NCBI RefSeq assembly: GCF_000974805.1
Contig: NZ_BBQZ01000002.1
Coordinates: forward strand, 313,510 to 377,509
Direction: 5' to 3'
DNA length: 64,000 nucleotides
Source of the DNA: Demequina salsinemoris
GTDB taxonomy: Bacteria; Actinomycetota; Actinomycetes; Actinomycetales; Demequinaceae
The notes beneath the pieces were generated by a model. The model saw only the letters and a program-made list of their open reading frames with translations. It was not told where the DNA came from and searched no databases. This document shows, in pieces, positions 8,569 through 17,880 of the stretch. Each line of letters starts with the position of its first letter. Position 1 is the first letter of the stretch. A program made the position numbers and the translations under genes.

Positions 8569-11496
8569 TCAGCGGGCGGCCAGGAGTACCGCGGCTTCCG
8601 CGCGGTTGGCCGCGCCGGTCTTCGCCAGGATGGACGAGACATGCACGCTCACCGTCTTCGGCGAGATGAACAGCCGCTTCGCGATCGCAGCGTTCGTCAG
8701 ACCCTGCGCGACGAGCTCGAGTACCTGGAGCTCCCGCTCCGTCAGATCGCCGAGGGGTGCTGTGGCGCCCGCGGCCGCGTCGCCGAGACGCGCGAGGAGC
8801 TCACGTGCCCACCGGGCCACGAGACCGCAGCCGTCGGCGGGCGCCTCCGCCACGACCGATCTCAACAGTGCGATCGCCTCGTTCCACTGTGCGTCGCCCC
8901 TGGTTCCCTCAGAGGCCAACGCCTCGGCAAGCTGAAGGCGCGCGAGGTGCCGGAGCCTGAGTGGAACGCGTCCGGACTCACCCACCCGTAACGCATCCCG
9001 CCAGAGCCGCGTGGTACCGGGACGGCCCTTCGCGTCTGCCAGGTAGGCGTCGACATAGGGTCCGAGCCGATCCGTCCAGTAGCCCTCGCTCAGGCTGGCC
9101 GTGAGGGACTCGATGCGGGCGATGTGCGAGGACGGGTCCAGAGCGGAGTGCTTGCGGGCGGCCGCGAGCAGCGCCGCTCCCGAGAGCAGCAGGACGTCGA
9201 TGTCCGTCGGCGCGTCCTCGGCGTGCTCCCACGTCAGGGGCGCGAGCAGAGACATCGCCTCCTCGACCATTCGCGAGCGTTCCGCCGGGCGAGCGTCGTG
9301 GACCTTGGCGAGCGCGCGGTCGATCAGCAGCTGATTCGCTACCCCCACCCATTGGAGATCCTGACCTGCGACCTCCCACGCGTCGCGTGACTGACCCAGC
9401 AGGTCGTCGCACTCCGCGATGCGGTCGCCCCAGACGAGGGCCATGCCCTCGATCTGGAGCGCGTTGAACGTGGTCTGCAGCGAGTCGCTGCCCATGAGCT
9501 CGCGAGAGCGACGAGCGGCTGCGAGACCCTCGTCGACCCTCCCCGAGGACGTGAGCGCCTCGGCGGTGTTGCTCAGCGTGTGCGCGCCGGCGCGCTCCCG
9601 GCCCAGCTCTCGCGCTCGCTGAGCGCACGCGAGTCCCTTCGTCGCGGACTCGTCGAACCGTCCCAGCATCATCAACGCGACGACGATGTTGTCGACCGTC
9701 ATGAACCACAGCTCCGACCCCTCCTCGACCAGAGGCTCGAGCTTCAGGAGATCCTCGAGAGACTCCTCGACACGTCCGTCGCGCCACCTGACCCGCGCCT
9801 GCGTCAGGAGCGCATGGCCTGCGACCTCCGGAGCATCGACGGTCTCGGCAAGTGCGAGCGCCTCCGCGAGCATGCCCATGCGGTCGCCGTCCCGTACATG
9901 CGCCGCCCGATACGACAGCGACAGCGCGCGCAGCCGCCGCGACTCGTCGTCCTCGAATCCCTCCAGGAGCGAGTCGACCTCGTCGAGGCGGCGGACGAGG
10001 TGCTGACGCTGCTCGGTCTCGAGGCTGGCCTGGATGAGCTCGAAGAGCAGCTGCACCCGCAGATGGACACGATCCGGAGGGACCAGCGCAATCGCGTCCT
10101 CGACCACCCGCATGCAGTCGCGGAGCTGATGCGCCGTGGCGAAGTCCCGGGAGATCTGCAGACGAAGCTCGTGCTCGCCCACGCCGGCCGCGGCCTCGGG
10201 CTCCGAGACGTGAGGCCACAGATCCAGTAGCCGCTCACCGAGGCGCGCGGCGCTCTCCACTGAGAGCGTCGCGCGTGCGTGCGCGATCGCCTCGACGGTG
10301 GCCTCGAAGGCAGCCTCCTGGTCGCCCGCCGCTAGCCAGTGCTCGGCCGCGGCAGCGGCAGAGCCCTTGTCCCCCCAATCAACGCGTGCCTGGAGCATGT
10401 GCGCGATCCTCCGATGGAGCTCCGCGCGGTCGACCGGGAGCATGTCCTCAAGCATCGCCTCGCGGATCAGCGCGTGCCGGAAACGGTATCTCTCGCCGTC
10501 GACGACGAGCACGTGACCATCGATCGCATCGCGAAGCCCTTGCGCGAGCTCGTGCTCATCGCCGTCCCATACCGAGGCGAGGGTCGCGTGGCTCATCGCC
10601 ACGCCGCACACTGAGGCCGCCACCGCCACCGCGTGGGCGGCCTCGGGCAGCCGTTCGACGCGGGCGAGGATCACGTCACGCAGTGTGGCGGGAAGGTCGG
10701 TCTGCGCGATCGCCAGCAGCTCCTCGACGAAGAACGGGACGCCTTCGCTGCGGGCCTCGAGCGCGGCGAGCTCGTCGGCCGTCACCGGCCTCTCGAGGAT
10801 CTGAGCCGCGAGCTGCGCGAGTCCGTCATGCCCGAGGCGAGGAATCTCGAGCATGCCGACCGAGCGGTTGCGCTCGAGCTCCGTGACGAGCTTGCGGGCA
10901 GGCGCGTCCTTGGCCACCTCCTCGGTGCGGAAGGTCGAGACGAGAGTGAGGTGGGAGCCTCGCAGGGTCGAGGAGAGCGTACGAAGCAGCGACAGCGTCG
11001 CGGTATCGGCCCAGTGGATGTCCTCGATGACGAGCACGAGGTGGAGCTCCTGCGACAAGACCTCCAGGAGACGCTCGATCGCCTCGGCCACGTAGTCCCC
11101 GCTGCCAGTGGCGCCGGAGGAGGCCTCCGGTTGCAGCTCCGGAACGAGAGCACCCAGGGTCGCCAGGACGGCGGGCCCTCCCGCCGCCCTCTCGAAGACG
11201 TCACGTCCGACCTGCGCCAGAAGATCGCGCAGGAGCCTGCGCACGGGGACGAAGGGGGCGCCGATCGGACCCAGGTCCACGCACTGGCTCAGCGCAAGGA
11301 TCACGGTCGGGGGAGCGGGGCGGGTCGAGGCGATCCTCGTGAACTCCCGAATGAGGCGGGTCTTGCCGATCCCTGCCTCGCCCTTGACGACGATCGCGCG
11401 CGGCTGCCCGCGCGCGCCGTCATCGAGCGCGCGGAGCAGCACCCCCAGCTCGGCGTCGCGCCCGACCATCTGCGTCGCGCTTGCGGCCGGCGTCAC
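8569..11496 (-). CDS. LuxR-family transcriptional regulator with N-terminal AAA ATPase (LAL/MalT-like)
   Basis: A 975-aa STAND-type regulator. The N-terminal NTPase has Walker A GEAGIGKTRL (about residues 40-50) and Walker B LVLVIEDIHWAD, typical of the LAL subgroup. A long helical, TPR-like central region (about 350-880) probably senses a ligand or partner. The C-terminal LuxR/GerE HTH (LTERELQVLELVAQGLTNAAIAKRL, shown here only to identify it by LTEREL and GLTNAAIAKRL; then SPKTVSVHVSSI) binds DNA. The GTG start has no good alternative. LAL proteins often activate sugar use or secondary metabolism, but no cognate operon is evident next to it, so the regulon is unknown. Confidence 0.9.
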   Translation of the reverse strand: MTPAASATQMVGRDAELGVLLRALDDGARGQPRAIVVKGEAGIGKTRLIREFTRIASTRPAPPTVILALSQCVDLGPIGAPFVPVRRLLRDLLAQVGRDVFERAAGGPAVLATLGALVPELQPEASSGATGSGDYVAEAIERLLEVLSQELHLVLVIEDIHWADTATLSLLRTLSSTLRGSHLTLVSTFRTEEVAKDAPARKLVTELERNRSVGMLEIPRLGHDGLAQLAAQILERPVTADELAALEARSEGVPFFVEELLAIAQTDLPATLRDVILARVERLPEAAHAVAVAASVCGVAMSHATLASVWDGDEHELAQGLRDAIDGHVLVVDGERYRFRHALIREAMLEDMLPVDRAELHRRIAHMLQARVDWGDKGSAAAAAEHWLAAGDQEAAFEATVEAIAHARATLSVESAARLGERLLDLWPHVSEPEAAAGVGEHELRLQISRDFATAHQLRDCMRVVEDAIALVPPDRVHLRVQLLFELIQASLETEQRQHLVRRLDEVDSLLEGFEDDESRRLRALSLSYRAAHVRDGDRMGMLAEALALAETVDAPEVAGHALLTQARVRWRDGRVEESLEDLLKLEPLVEEGSELWFMTVDNIVVALMMLGRFDESATKGLACAQRARELGRERAGAHTLSNTAEALTSSGRVDEGLAAARRSRELMGSDSLQTTFNALQIEGMALVWGDRIAECDDLLGQSRDAWEVAGQDLQWVGVANQLLIDRALAKVHDARPAERSRMVEEAMSLLAPLTWEHAEDAPTDIDVLLLSGAALLAAARKHSALDPSSHIARIESLTASLSEGYWTDRLGPYVDAYLADAKGRPGTTRLWRDALRVGESGRVPLRLRHLARLQLAEALASEGTRGDAQWNEAIALLRSVVAEAPADGCGLVARWARELLARLGDAAAGATAPLGDLTERELQVLELVAQGLTNAAIAKRLFISPKTVSVHVSSILAKTGAANRAEAAVLLAAR

Positions 11497-11582
11497 CGCT
11501 CCATGCTCGCACGCCCGACGGGGAATTGTCTCGGGTGCCTATCGATCATCCCTGGCACGCGGTGCTGCCAGGGTGCTGTCGA

Positions 11583-11795
11583 TCAGTGCGCCCCCGCTGC
11601 GCCGTGCCGGTGCAGGCCGGTGTGGGTGAGCGCGTGCCATCGCTCGACGAACCGCGCTCGGCGACCAGACCCGGTCGGTGCGCCGGCGTTGCGCCCCGCG
11701 CGCTGCTCGCGCTCGTATCCGAGCGACGCCGCGCGCGACAGCTCGGCGTCCGTCGGTCGCGACTGGGTCCACGACATGCTGACCAGCTGGTCCAT
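11583..11795 (-). CDS. Small 70-aa protein of unknown function
   Basis: ATG 11795 is preceded at 6 nt by a strong Shine-Dalgarno (GAGGGGAG). The product starts MDQLVSMSWTQSRPTDAELS and ends in a basic, His-rich tail. It has no signal peptide, membrane segment or cysteine. It lies downstream of the EamA exporter gene in the same orientation with its own 109-bp upstream gap. I do not recognise the family; the call rests on the ribosome binding site and a plausible composition. Confidence 0.45.
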   Translation of the reverse strand: MDQLVSMSWTQSRPTDAELSRAASLGYEREQRAGRNAGAPTGSGRRARFVERWHALTHTGLHRHGAAGAH

Positions 11796-11904
11796 GATGA
11801 TCTCCCCTCGACGGGCGCGTCCACGCGTTCCGTCAGGGATCAGCCTGCGCTCTGAGCCGGCGCGGCGGTATCGGGAGATATCCCTATCTTGCGTGGCCGT
11901 ACCC

Positions 11905-12894
11905 CTAGGGCGCCTCGGGAGGGACGGCGAGCGCGAAAGCGTCGTCAGGGCTGGCTTGAGCGGGCTTCTCTCGCGCCGTCTGCGCGACCACGATGCCGAC
12001 GAACACCACTGCCGCGCCGATGATCTGCAGAGGAGCGAGGGTCTCACCGAGCCACAGCCATGCGACCGTGAACGCGAAGAGCACCTCGGACGAGGCGAGG
12101 ATCCCCGACGCGGTGGCGCTGATGTGCCTGAGCGACATGAAGATCAGCGTGAACGGCGCGAACGCGCCGAGCGCGACCATGGCGACCAACGGGACCCACA
12201 TCGGCGTGACGATGCTGTCCAGCGCACCTCCGAACGAGACGTCCGCTGTGAAGGTGCCGGGCGGCATCGTCCACCAGCCCGAGAACACGAGCCAGAATGC
12301 CGCTGCGAAGGTGGAGGCCCAGAAGGCGACAGCCATGGGCGGGCGTCCCGCGACGGAGCGCTCGCCCGCGAGGAAGTAGAACGCGTACGCGCACGCGGCC
12401 CCGAGCCCCGCGACCACGCCGAGCACTGACAGGGAGGAGTCCCAGACCTCGGCCACCACGGCCAGCCCGACGAGCACGGCCCCGATCGCCCACCACAGCC
12501 GCGGGTGCACGCTCTCCTTGAACACCACGCGCGCGACGACGGCGACGATGATCACGGCCATGTACTCGAACAGCAGCGCGACACCGACCGGCAGGTGCTT
12601 GATGGCCACCGCGTAGAGCCACTGGACCATCGCGAGTCCGGCGATGCCGAGCGCCGCGAACCGGCCCAGGTCCGCGAACGACAGCCGGAACTGCGCCCGA
12701 TCGGTCACGAGGAGCACGGCCCCCGCGATCAGCGAGGTGCCGAGAACACGCATGAACGTGAGCTGCTCGGGAGAGATCCCCGCCTGCATCACGACCTTCG
12801 TCATCGAACCGTTGAAGCCGAACAGGAAGGCGCCCGTGATGACGAAGGCCGCGCCCAGCGCGGGGGAGCGGCGCACCGCCGCGGAGTCGTTCAC
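11905..12894 (-). CDS. EamA/DMT-family transporter, probable metabolite exporter
   Basis: 329 aa with about ten hydrophobic segments arranged as two five-helix EamA repeats (repeat 1 from ALGAAFVITGAFLFGFNG, repeat 2 from about residue 155). The conserved helix-10 motif LGETLAPLQIIGAAVVFVGI is present. Members export amino acids, nucleosides or other small metabolites; substrate is not predictable here. The GTG start has a TAGTCT -10 box 6 nt upstream, so the message is probably leaderless. It is divergent from the next membrane protein gene. Confidence 0.9.
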   Translation of the reverse strand: MNDSAAVRRSPALGAAFVITGAFLFGFNGSMTKVVMQAGISPEQLTFMRVLGTSLIAGAVLLVTDRAQFRLSFADLGRFAALGIAGLAMVQWLYAVAIKHLPVGVALLFEYMAVIIVAVVARVVFKESVHPRLWWAIGAVLVGLAVVAEVWDSSLSVLGVVAGLGAACAYAFYFLAGERSVAGRPPMAVAFWASTFAAAFWLVFSGWWTMPPGTFTADVSFGGALDSIVTPMWVPLVAMVALGAFAPFTLIFMSLRHISATASGILASSEVLFAFTVAWLWLGETLAPLQIIGAAVVFVGIVVAQTAREKPAQASPDDAFALAVPPEAP

Positions 12895-13037
12895 GGGCTC
12901 AGACTAGGGCGCCGGCGCCAGGCCTGTGGAGAGGCGGCGGCACCTGCGCGTCGCGGGATGCTTCGGGCACTAGCATCGTTTCGAGACGGCGTCGCCGAGT
13001 CCCCGGCGCTCGCGAGTCGAGGTGAGGAGCGACATTC

Positions 13038-13388
13038 GTGACCATTCTGAGGACCGTGCTGCTGATCTTGCACTTCCTGGGCCTGGCCTCGCTGCTGGGC
13101 GGCTTCCTTTACACGATGAAGGACAAGGTCAAGACGCTGCCGGCGGGCATGTTCCATGGGGCGCTCACGATGCTCGTCACGGGCGTCGCGCTCGTGGGGG
13201 TCGCGTATGGCAGCGGCAACGGCGACTACATCGACAACGTGAAGATCACGGTCAAGCTGCTCGTGGCGCTCGCTGTCGCCGTGCTCGTGATCCTGAACCG
13301 CAAGAAGGAGTCCGTCCCGGTGCCCGTGTGGGGCTCCATCGGGGGACTTACGATCCTGAATGTCATCGTCGCGGTCGCGTGGCACTGA
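13038..13388 (+). CDS. Small integral membrane protein, unknown function
   Basis: 116 aa, with four hydrophobic helices and short loops: a leading LLILHFLGLASLLGG helix, then AGMFHGALTMLVTGVALVGVA, LLVALAVAVLVIL and the C-terminal helix. The overall pattern resembles small actinobacterial four-helix membrane proteins annotated only as hypothetical. GTG start with GAGGTGAGGAG upstream as a possible ribosome binding site. It may be co-transcribed with the acetyltransferase that follows after 7 bp. Confidence 0.75.
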   Translation: MTILRTVLLILHFLGLASLLGGFLYTMKDKVKTLPAGMFHGALTMLVTGVALVGVAYGSGNGDYIDNVKITVKLLVALAVAVLVILNRKKESVPVPVWGSIGGLTILNVIVAVAWH

Positions 13389-13395
13389 GCCGCGG

Positions 13396-13857
13396 GTGAG
13401 GCAGGCCGTCGCGTCCGACGCGGCGGAGATCGTGCACCTCGGCGCGCTCATGTACAAGGCGGTCGGCGCCAAGCCGACCCCTCAATGGGCCGCGGACTCG
13501 ACGCGCACGGTGCGCACGCGGCTGGGGCACGACCTGATCGGCGTCGTCATCGACGCGCCCGAGGGCGGGCTCGCCTGCTGCGGTCTCGTGAACATCGGGC
13601 CGCGACTCCCACGGCCCGGGGCGTCCTCGCATGAGGTCGCATACGTCCAATGGGTGTCGACTGCGCCTCAGCATCAGCGCAAGGGCTACGCGCGCACGGT
13701 GATGGCGGCGCTGCTGAAGGAGACGGACGCGCGAGGGATCGAGGTCGTCGAGCTGCACTCGACCCCGATGGGCCGCGACATCTACGAGGAGCTCGGTTTC
13801 TTCGTCAAGAGCGACAACATCGCGATGACTCACGTGAGGCACCGTCCCCAGGGCTGA
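13396..13857 (+). CDS. GNAT-family N-acetyltransferase
   Basis: Transfers an acetyl group from acetyl-CoA to an amine; substrate unknown. The acetyl-CoA loop is visible as QWVSTAPQHQRKGYARTVM (Q/RxxGxG/A type), followed by the LLKETDARGIEVVELHSTP strand-helix and YEELGFFVKSDNIAM at the end. Start: GTG 13396 gives a normal GNAT N-terminus (VRQAVASDAAEIVHLG) and avoids overlap. An in-frame ATG at 13360 would overlap the preceding gene by 29 bp and adds a Ser/Arg-rich segment with no family resemblance. Confidence 0.85.
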   Translation: MRQAVASDAAEIVHLGALMYKAVGAKPTPQWAADSTRTVRTRLGHDLIGVVIDAPEGGLACCGLVNIGPRLPRPGASSHEVAYVQWVSTAPQHQRKGYARTVMAALLKETDARGIEVVELHSTPMGRDIYEELGFFVKSDNIAMTHVRHRPQG

Positions 13858-13948
13858 GGCTCCGCGACGTGGCCCGCGACAGGGCCCGCGACAAGCCGCG
13901 CGGCGTGCCAGGGTGGGCTGTGTCAGCGGGGGTCCGTAGAATCCTTCC

Positions 13949-16045
13949 GTGAGTTCTGACTACTCGGCCCGCCACCTTTCCGTCCTCGAAGGCCTCGAGG
14001 CGGTGCGCAAGCGCCCCGGCATGTACATCGGCACGACCGATTCCCGCGGCCTCATGCACTGCCTCTGGGAGATCATCGACAACTCCGTCGACGAGGCGCT
14101 CGGAGGGTTCGGCGACCGCATCGACGTGATCCTGCACCCCGACGACTCGGTGGAGGTGCGCGACAACGGGCGCGGCATCCCCGTGGACGTCGAGCCCAAG
14201 ACCGGACTGACCGGCGTCGAGGTCGTGATGACCAAGCTTCACGCGGGAGGCAAGTTCGGCGGCGGCTCGTACGCCGCCTCGGGCGGACTGCACGGCGTGG
14301 GCGCCTCGGTCGTCAACGCCCTCTCGGAGCGACTCGACGTGTGGGTCGACCGTGGAGGGAAGACCCACCACATGGCCTTCCGGCGCGGCGAGCCCGGATA
14401 CTTCGCGGATCCCGCCTCGGGCGCGACCCCGCAGGCCGAGTTCACCCCGTTCGTCACGGGCTCCGAGCTCAACGTCGTCGGCAAGGTCGCCAAGGCTCGC
14501 ACCGGCACGAGGACGCGGTACTGGGCGGACCGCCAGATCTTCAACAAGTCGGCGTCGTTCTCCTACGAGGACCTCATCACCCGCGCCCGCCAGACGGCCT
14601 TCCTGGTTCCCGGGCTCGAGATCGTGGTGCGCGACGAGCGCAACCCGCTCGAGCCGACCGAGGAGACCTTCAGGTTCGAGGGCGGGGCCAAGGACTTCGT
14701 CGACTTCGTCGCCCCCGACGCCGCCGTCACCGCGACGTGGGAGCTGCGAGGCGAGGCGACGTACACCGAGACCGTACCGGTGCTCAAGGCCAACGGCCAT
14801 CTGGTGAGCGAGGAGGTCGAGCGCACGTGCGTCGTCGACGTCGCGCTGCGCTGGGGCAAGGGCTACGACTCCGAGGTGCGCAGCTTCGTCAACATCATCT
14901 CGACGCCCAAGGGCGGCACTCACCAGGCCGGCTTCGAGCAGGGTCTCGTCAAGGCGCTGCGCAAGGTCATCGAGGCCAACGCGCGCCGGCTCAAGCTCAC
15001 GGGCAAGGACGGCGCCGAGCGCATCGAGAAGGACGACATCATGGCGGGCCTGACCGCCGTCGTCACCGTCCGCATCCCCGAGCCGCAGTTCGAAGGCCAG
15101 ACCAAGGAGGTGCTCGGCACCACCCCCGTGCGCGGCATCGTCTCCAAGGTCGTCGAGACCGAGCTCGGCGCGATCCTGGGCTCGGCCAAGCGCGACGACA
15201 AGACGCAGGCGACGATCGTGATGGAGAAGATCATCGCCGAGATGCGCGCTCGCGTCGCCGCCCGCAAGCAGAAGGAGATCTCGCGGCGCAAGAACGCCCT
15301 CGAGACCTCGTCGCTGCCCGCGAAGCTCGCCGACTGCCGCAGCAACGACGTCGAGTCGTCGGAGCTGTTCATCGTCGAGGGCGACAGCGCGCTCGGCACC
15401 GCGAAGCTCGCGCGCCGGTCGGACTTCCAGGCGCTGCTGCCGATCCGCGGCAAGATCCTCAACGTCCAGAAGGCGTCGATCACCGACATGCTGCACAACG
15501 CCGAGTGCGCGAGCATCATCCAGGTGATCGGCGCGGGCTCGGGACGCACCTTCGACCTGGAGCAGGCGCGCTACGGCAAGATCATCCTGATGACCGACGC
15601 CGACGTGGACGGCGCGCACATCCGCACGCTGCTGCTCACGCTGTTCTTCCGCTACATGCGTCCCATGGTCGACGCGGGCCGCGTCTACGCCGCAGTGCCC
15701 CCGCTGCACCGCATCGAGGTCATGGGGTCCGCACGCCGCGAGCGCGAGTACATCTACACGTACTCCGAGCAGGAGCTGAGCGACACGCTCCGCGATCTCA
15801 AGCGTGCAGGGCGCAAGTACAAGGAGGACATCCAGCGCTACAAGGGCCTCGGCGAGATGGACGCCGACCAGCTCGCGGAGACGACGATGGACCCCGAGCA
15901 CCGGACCCTGAGGCGCATCACCGCCGCGGACGCTCAGGCTGCCGAGCGCGTGTTCGAGCTGCTCATGGGCAACGACGTCGGCCCTCGTCGCGACTTCATC
16001 GTCGCGGGTGCCGCCGACCTGGACCGATCGAGGATCGACGCATGA
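13949..16045 (+). CDS. parE: Type IIA DNA topoisomerase subunit B (topoisomerase IV/second gyrase B)
   Basis: ATPase and part of the TOPRIM cleavage module of a type IIA topoisomerase, 698 aa. GHKL ATPase motifs: IIDNSVDEAL, VRDNGRGIPVD and GGLHGVGASVVNALS. TOPRIM motifs: EGDSA and MTDADVDGAHIRTLLLT with PLLPIRGKILNV-like sequence. It pairs with the convergent subunit A gene 1.8 kb away. The usual gyrB-gyrA operon lies near dnaA/recF, which are absent here, so this is more likely the second (ParE-type) enzyme. GTG start with TAGAAT (13937-13942) 6 nt upstream, implying a leaderless mRNA. Confidence 0.92.
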   Translation: MSSDYSARHLSVLEGLEAVRKRPGMYIGTTDSRGLMHCLWEIIDNSVDEALGGFGDRIDVILHPDDSVEVRDNGRGIPVDVEPKTGLTGVEVVMTKLHAGGKFGGGSYAASGGLHGVGASVVNALSERLDVWVDRGGKTHHMAFRRGEPGYFADPASGATPQAEFTPFVTGSELNVVGKVAKARTGTRTRYWADRQIFNKSASFSYEDLITRARQTAFLVPGLEIVVRDERNPLEPTEETFRFEGGAKDFVDFVAPDAAVTATWELRGEATYTETVPVLKANGHLVSEEVERTCVVDVALRWGKGYDSEVRSFVNIISTPKGGTHQAGFEQGLVKALRKVIEANARRLKLTGKDGAERIEKDDIMAGLTAVVTVRIPEPQFEGQTKEVLGTTPVRGIVSKVVETELGAILGSAKRDDKTQATIVMEKIIAEMRARVAARKQKEISRRKNALETSSLPAKLADCRSNDVESSELFIVEGDSALGTAKLARRSDFQALLPIRGKILNVQKASITDMLHNAECASIIQVIGAGSGRTFDLEQARYGKIILMTDADVDGAHIRTLLLTLFFRYMRPMVDAGRVYAAVPPLHRIEVMGSARREREYIYTYSEQELSDTLRDLKRAGRKYKEDIQRYKGLGEMDADQLAETTMDPEHRTLRRITAADAQAAERVFELLMGNDVGPRRDFIVAGAADLDRSRIDA

Positions 16046-16452
16046 CCGCCGCCAACCCGAACCCCGCGCTGTGCCCGTCCCACCCGCACGGCTACCACTC
16101 CGCTCCACGCGTGAACGCCGAGGGCTCGCGTCACGTCCTGCGTCATCATTCGCTCATCGGCCTGCCCAAGCGCTGCCTCGTGCTCGAGGACGAGCTGCTC
16201 GAGGCCGACCGTGAGCTTGACTTCCAGCAGGAGCTCACCGTGATCGAGCGGACCCACGCGCCGGTGTGGGCGGTGCTGTGGCCGCTCGCGGCGGTGCTCG
16301 CCGTCGGGGTCGCGCTGCTGTTCACGTGGGTGCCCGCGGTGGCGGCGGTGGCCGCGGGCGTCTCGGCGCTCGTGATCGAGCGCGTCGGCCACGCGGTCCA
16401 GCGCGAGCGCCAGCGTCGCATCGCGGACTGGCGTCGACGCGTGGGCCGCTGA
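16042..16452 (+). CDS. Hypothetical membrane protein, translationally coupled to parE
   Basis: 136 aa; the ATG overlaps the parE stop (ATGA). A His/Pro-rich N-terminus is followed by a helical segment (CLVLEDELLEADRELDFQQE), then two hydrophobic helices (WAVLWPLAAVLAVGVALLF and VAAVAAGVSALVIERV), and a basic Arg-rich tail. No enzymatic motif is visible and I do not recognise the family. The coupling suggests co-expression with the topoisomerase subunit, though the functional link is unclear. Confidence 0.65.
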   Translation: MTAANPNPALCPSHPHGYHSAPRVNAEGSRHVLRHHSLIGLPKRCLVLEDELLEADRELDFQQELTVIERTHAPVWAVLWPLAAVLAVGVALLFTWVPAVAAVAAGVSALVIERVGHAVQRERQRRIADWRRRVGR

Positions 16453-16522
16453 TCCTCAGGGGCCGTTTCGCGTGACACCTGGGACCTTCGTGCTTCGAAC
16501 GTCGGGACCTCGGTAGGCAAGA

Positions 16523-17800
16523 ATGGTGGATGTGACCGAAGCATCAGTCCCGGAAGCTCAGATCGACTCGGTGGAGCTTGGCCGCCGTTCCGGCGCCATC
16601 ATGCGCACGGGCCTGATGATGCTCGAGGCGGGCACGGCGAGCTACCGCGTCAAGCAGGCGATGTCCGCGGTCGGTGACACGCTCGGCGTCGACCAGGTGC
16701 ACGAGCAGGTGACGCTCACCGAGATCACGCTGACGTCGCGCGTCGGGCACCGGTTCCGCACCGAGGTGGCCGAGATCCGCAAGGCGGGCGTGAACGCCGA
16801 CCGCATCGCCGCCCTCGACCGGTTCCGCCGCGAGCTTCCCGAGACCAGCACGCCTGGTGACATCCACCGTGCTCTCGACGCGATCGAGCGCACTCCCGCC
16901 CGCTACAGCCCGCTGTTCAACGCCGCGGCGGCGGGCGCCGCGTGCGGAGGGTTCGCCGCCTTGAACCAGGCCCACCCCGTCGAGATCGCGGTGGTGTTCG
17001 TCGCGGCAGGCGCGGGCCAGTTCCTGCGCCGACACCTCGCGCACAAGGGCTTCAACGCGTTCGGCACCACGATCCTCGCGGCGTTCCTCGCCACGGGGCT
17101 CTACCTGGGCGTGCTCGGGCTGATCGGACTCGTCGGGCCCGGCCTGGAGGTCCACGCCTCGGGCTACATCTCGTCGGTCCTGTTCCTCCTGCCCGGTTTC
17201 GCGCTCATCACGGGCACACTCGACATGGCCAAGCTCGACTTCACCGCGGGCCTGTTCCGCGTGGGTTACGGCCTGATGATCGTGATGGGGGCGGGCGTCG
17301 CCGTCTGGGCGCTGTCGCTCATGAGCAGCCTCGACACCTCGCAACGCGCCACCACCCTGCCGCTGTGGGCGCAGATCCTGATCTGGGCGGTCGCGAGCTT
17401 CGTGGGCGTGGCCGGCTTCGCGCTGATGTTCAACTCGCCGTGGCGCATGGCGATGAACGCCGCGTGGATCGGCATGGTCGCCTACGTGGTCCGGCACCTG
17501 CTCCAGGAGATCGACATCCCCATCCAGATGGCCACGGCCATCGCCTGCATCCTCATCGGGATCCTCGCTGCGATCTTCTCCTCGGGAGGACGGTGGCCGG
17601 TTATCACGCTCCAGGTGCCGGCGGCGCTCGTGCAGATCCCCGGGGTCCCCGCGCATGAGGCGATCGTGGCGCTCAACGAGGCCGACTACACGGCCGCCGT
17701 GTCGGGCATCCTGCAGGTCACCCTGGCCGGTATCGCTATCCTCGTCGGCCTGGTCCTCGCGAAGCTCATCACCGACTGGGAGTGGTCCTTCGAGCGCTGA
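16523..17800 (+). CDS. Threonine/serine exporter family protein (ThrE/DUF1212 + DUF3815)
   Basis: A 425-aa membrane protein. The soluble N-terminal DUF1212 half (LGRRSGAIMRTGLMMLEAGTASYRV, cited for the conserved GLMMLEAGTASYRV) leads into about ten hydrophobic helices, the second half having the ThrE C-terminal fold (LQVPAALVQIPGVPAHEAI). In Corynebacterium ThrE exports threonine and serine by proton exchange; the length here is slightly below the corynebacterial protein. ATG 16523 is annotated. GTG 16532, preceded by AAGAAT at 7 nt, is an alternative leaderless start. It converges on the topoisomerase A gene. Confidence 0.9.
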   Translation: MVDVTEASVPEAQIDSVELGRRSGAIMRTGLMMLEAGTASYRVKQAMSAVGDTLGVDQVHEQVTLTEITLTSRVGHRFRTEVAEIRKAGVNADRIAALDRFRRELPETSTPGDIHRALDAIERTPARYSPLFNAAAAGAACGGFAALNQAHPVEIAVVFVAAGAGQFLRRHLAHKGFNAFGTTILAAFLATGLYLGVLGLIGLVGPGLEVHASGYISSVLFLLPGFALITGTLDMAKLDFTAGLFRVGYGLMIVMGAGVAVWALSLMSSLDTSQRATTLPLWAQILIWAVASFVGVAGFALMFNSPWRMAMNAAWIGMVAYVVRHLLQEIDIPIQMATAIACILIGILAAIFSSGGRWPVITLQVPAALVQIPGVPAHEAIVALNEADYTAAVSGILQVTLAGIAILVGLVLAKLITDWEWSFER

Positions 17801-17880
17801 CGCGCGTCACGCTGTCGGGACGATGCGGTCGTCGGGACATGCGGCGGTCGCGGACCCGGCGTCGCCAGGCCCGCGACTCA

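Noticed and set aside
12505..13041. 178-codon rightward frame over the EamA gene start
   Set aside because: Antisense shadow of the EamA exporter, His/Arg/Glu-rich with no motif.
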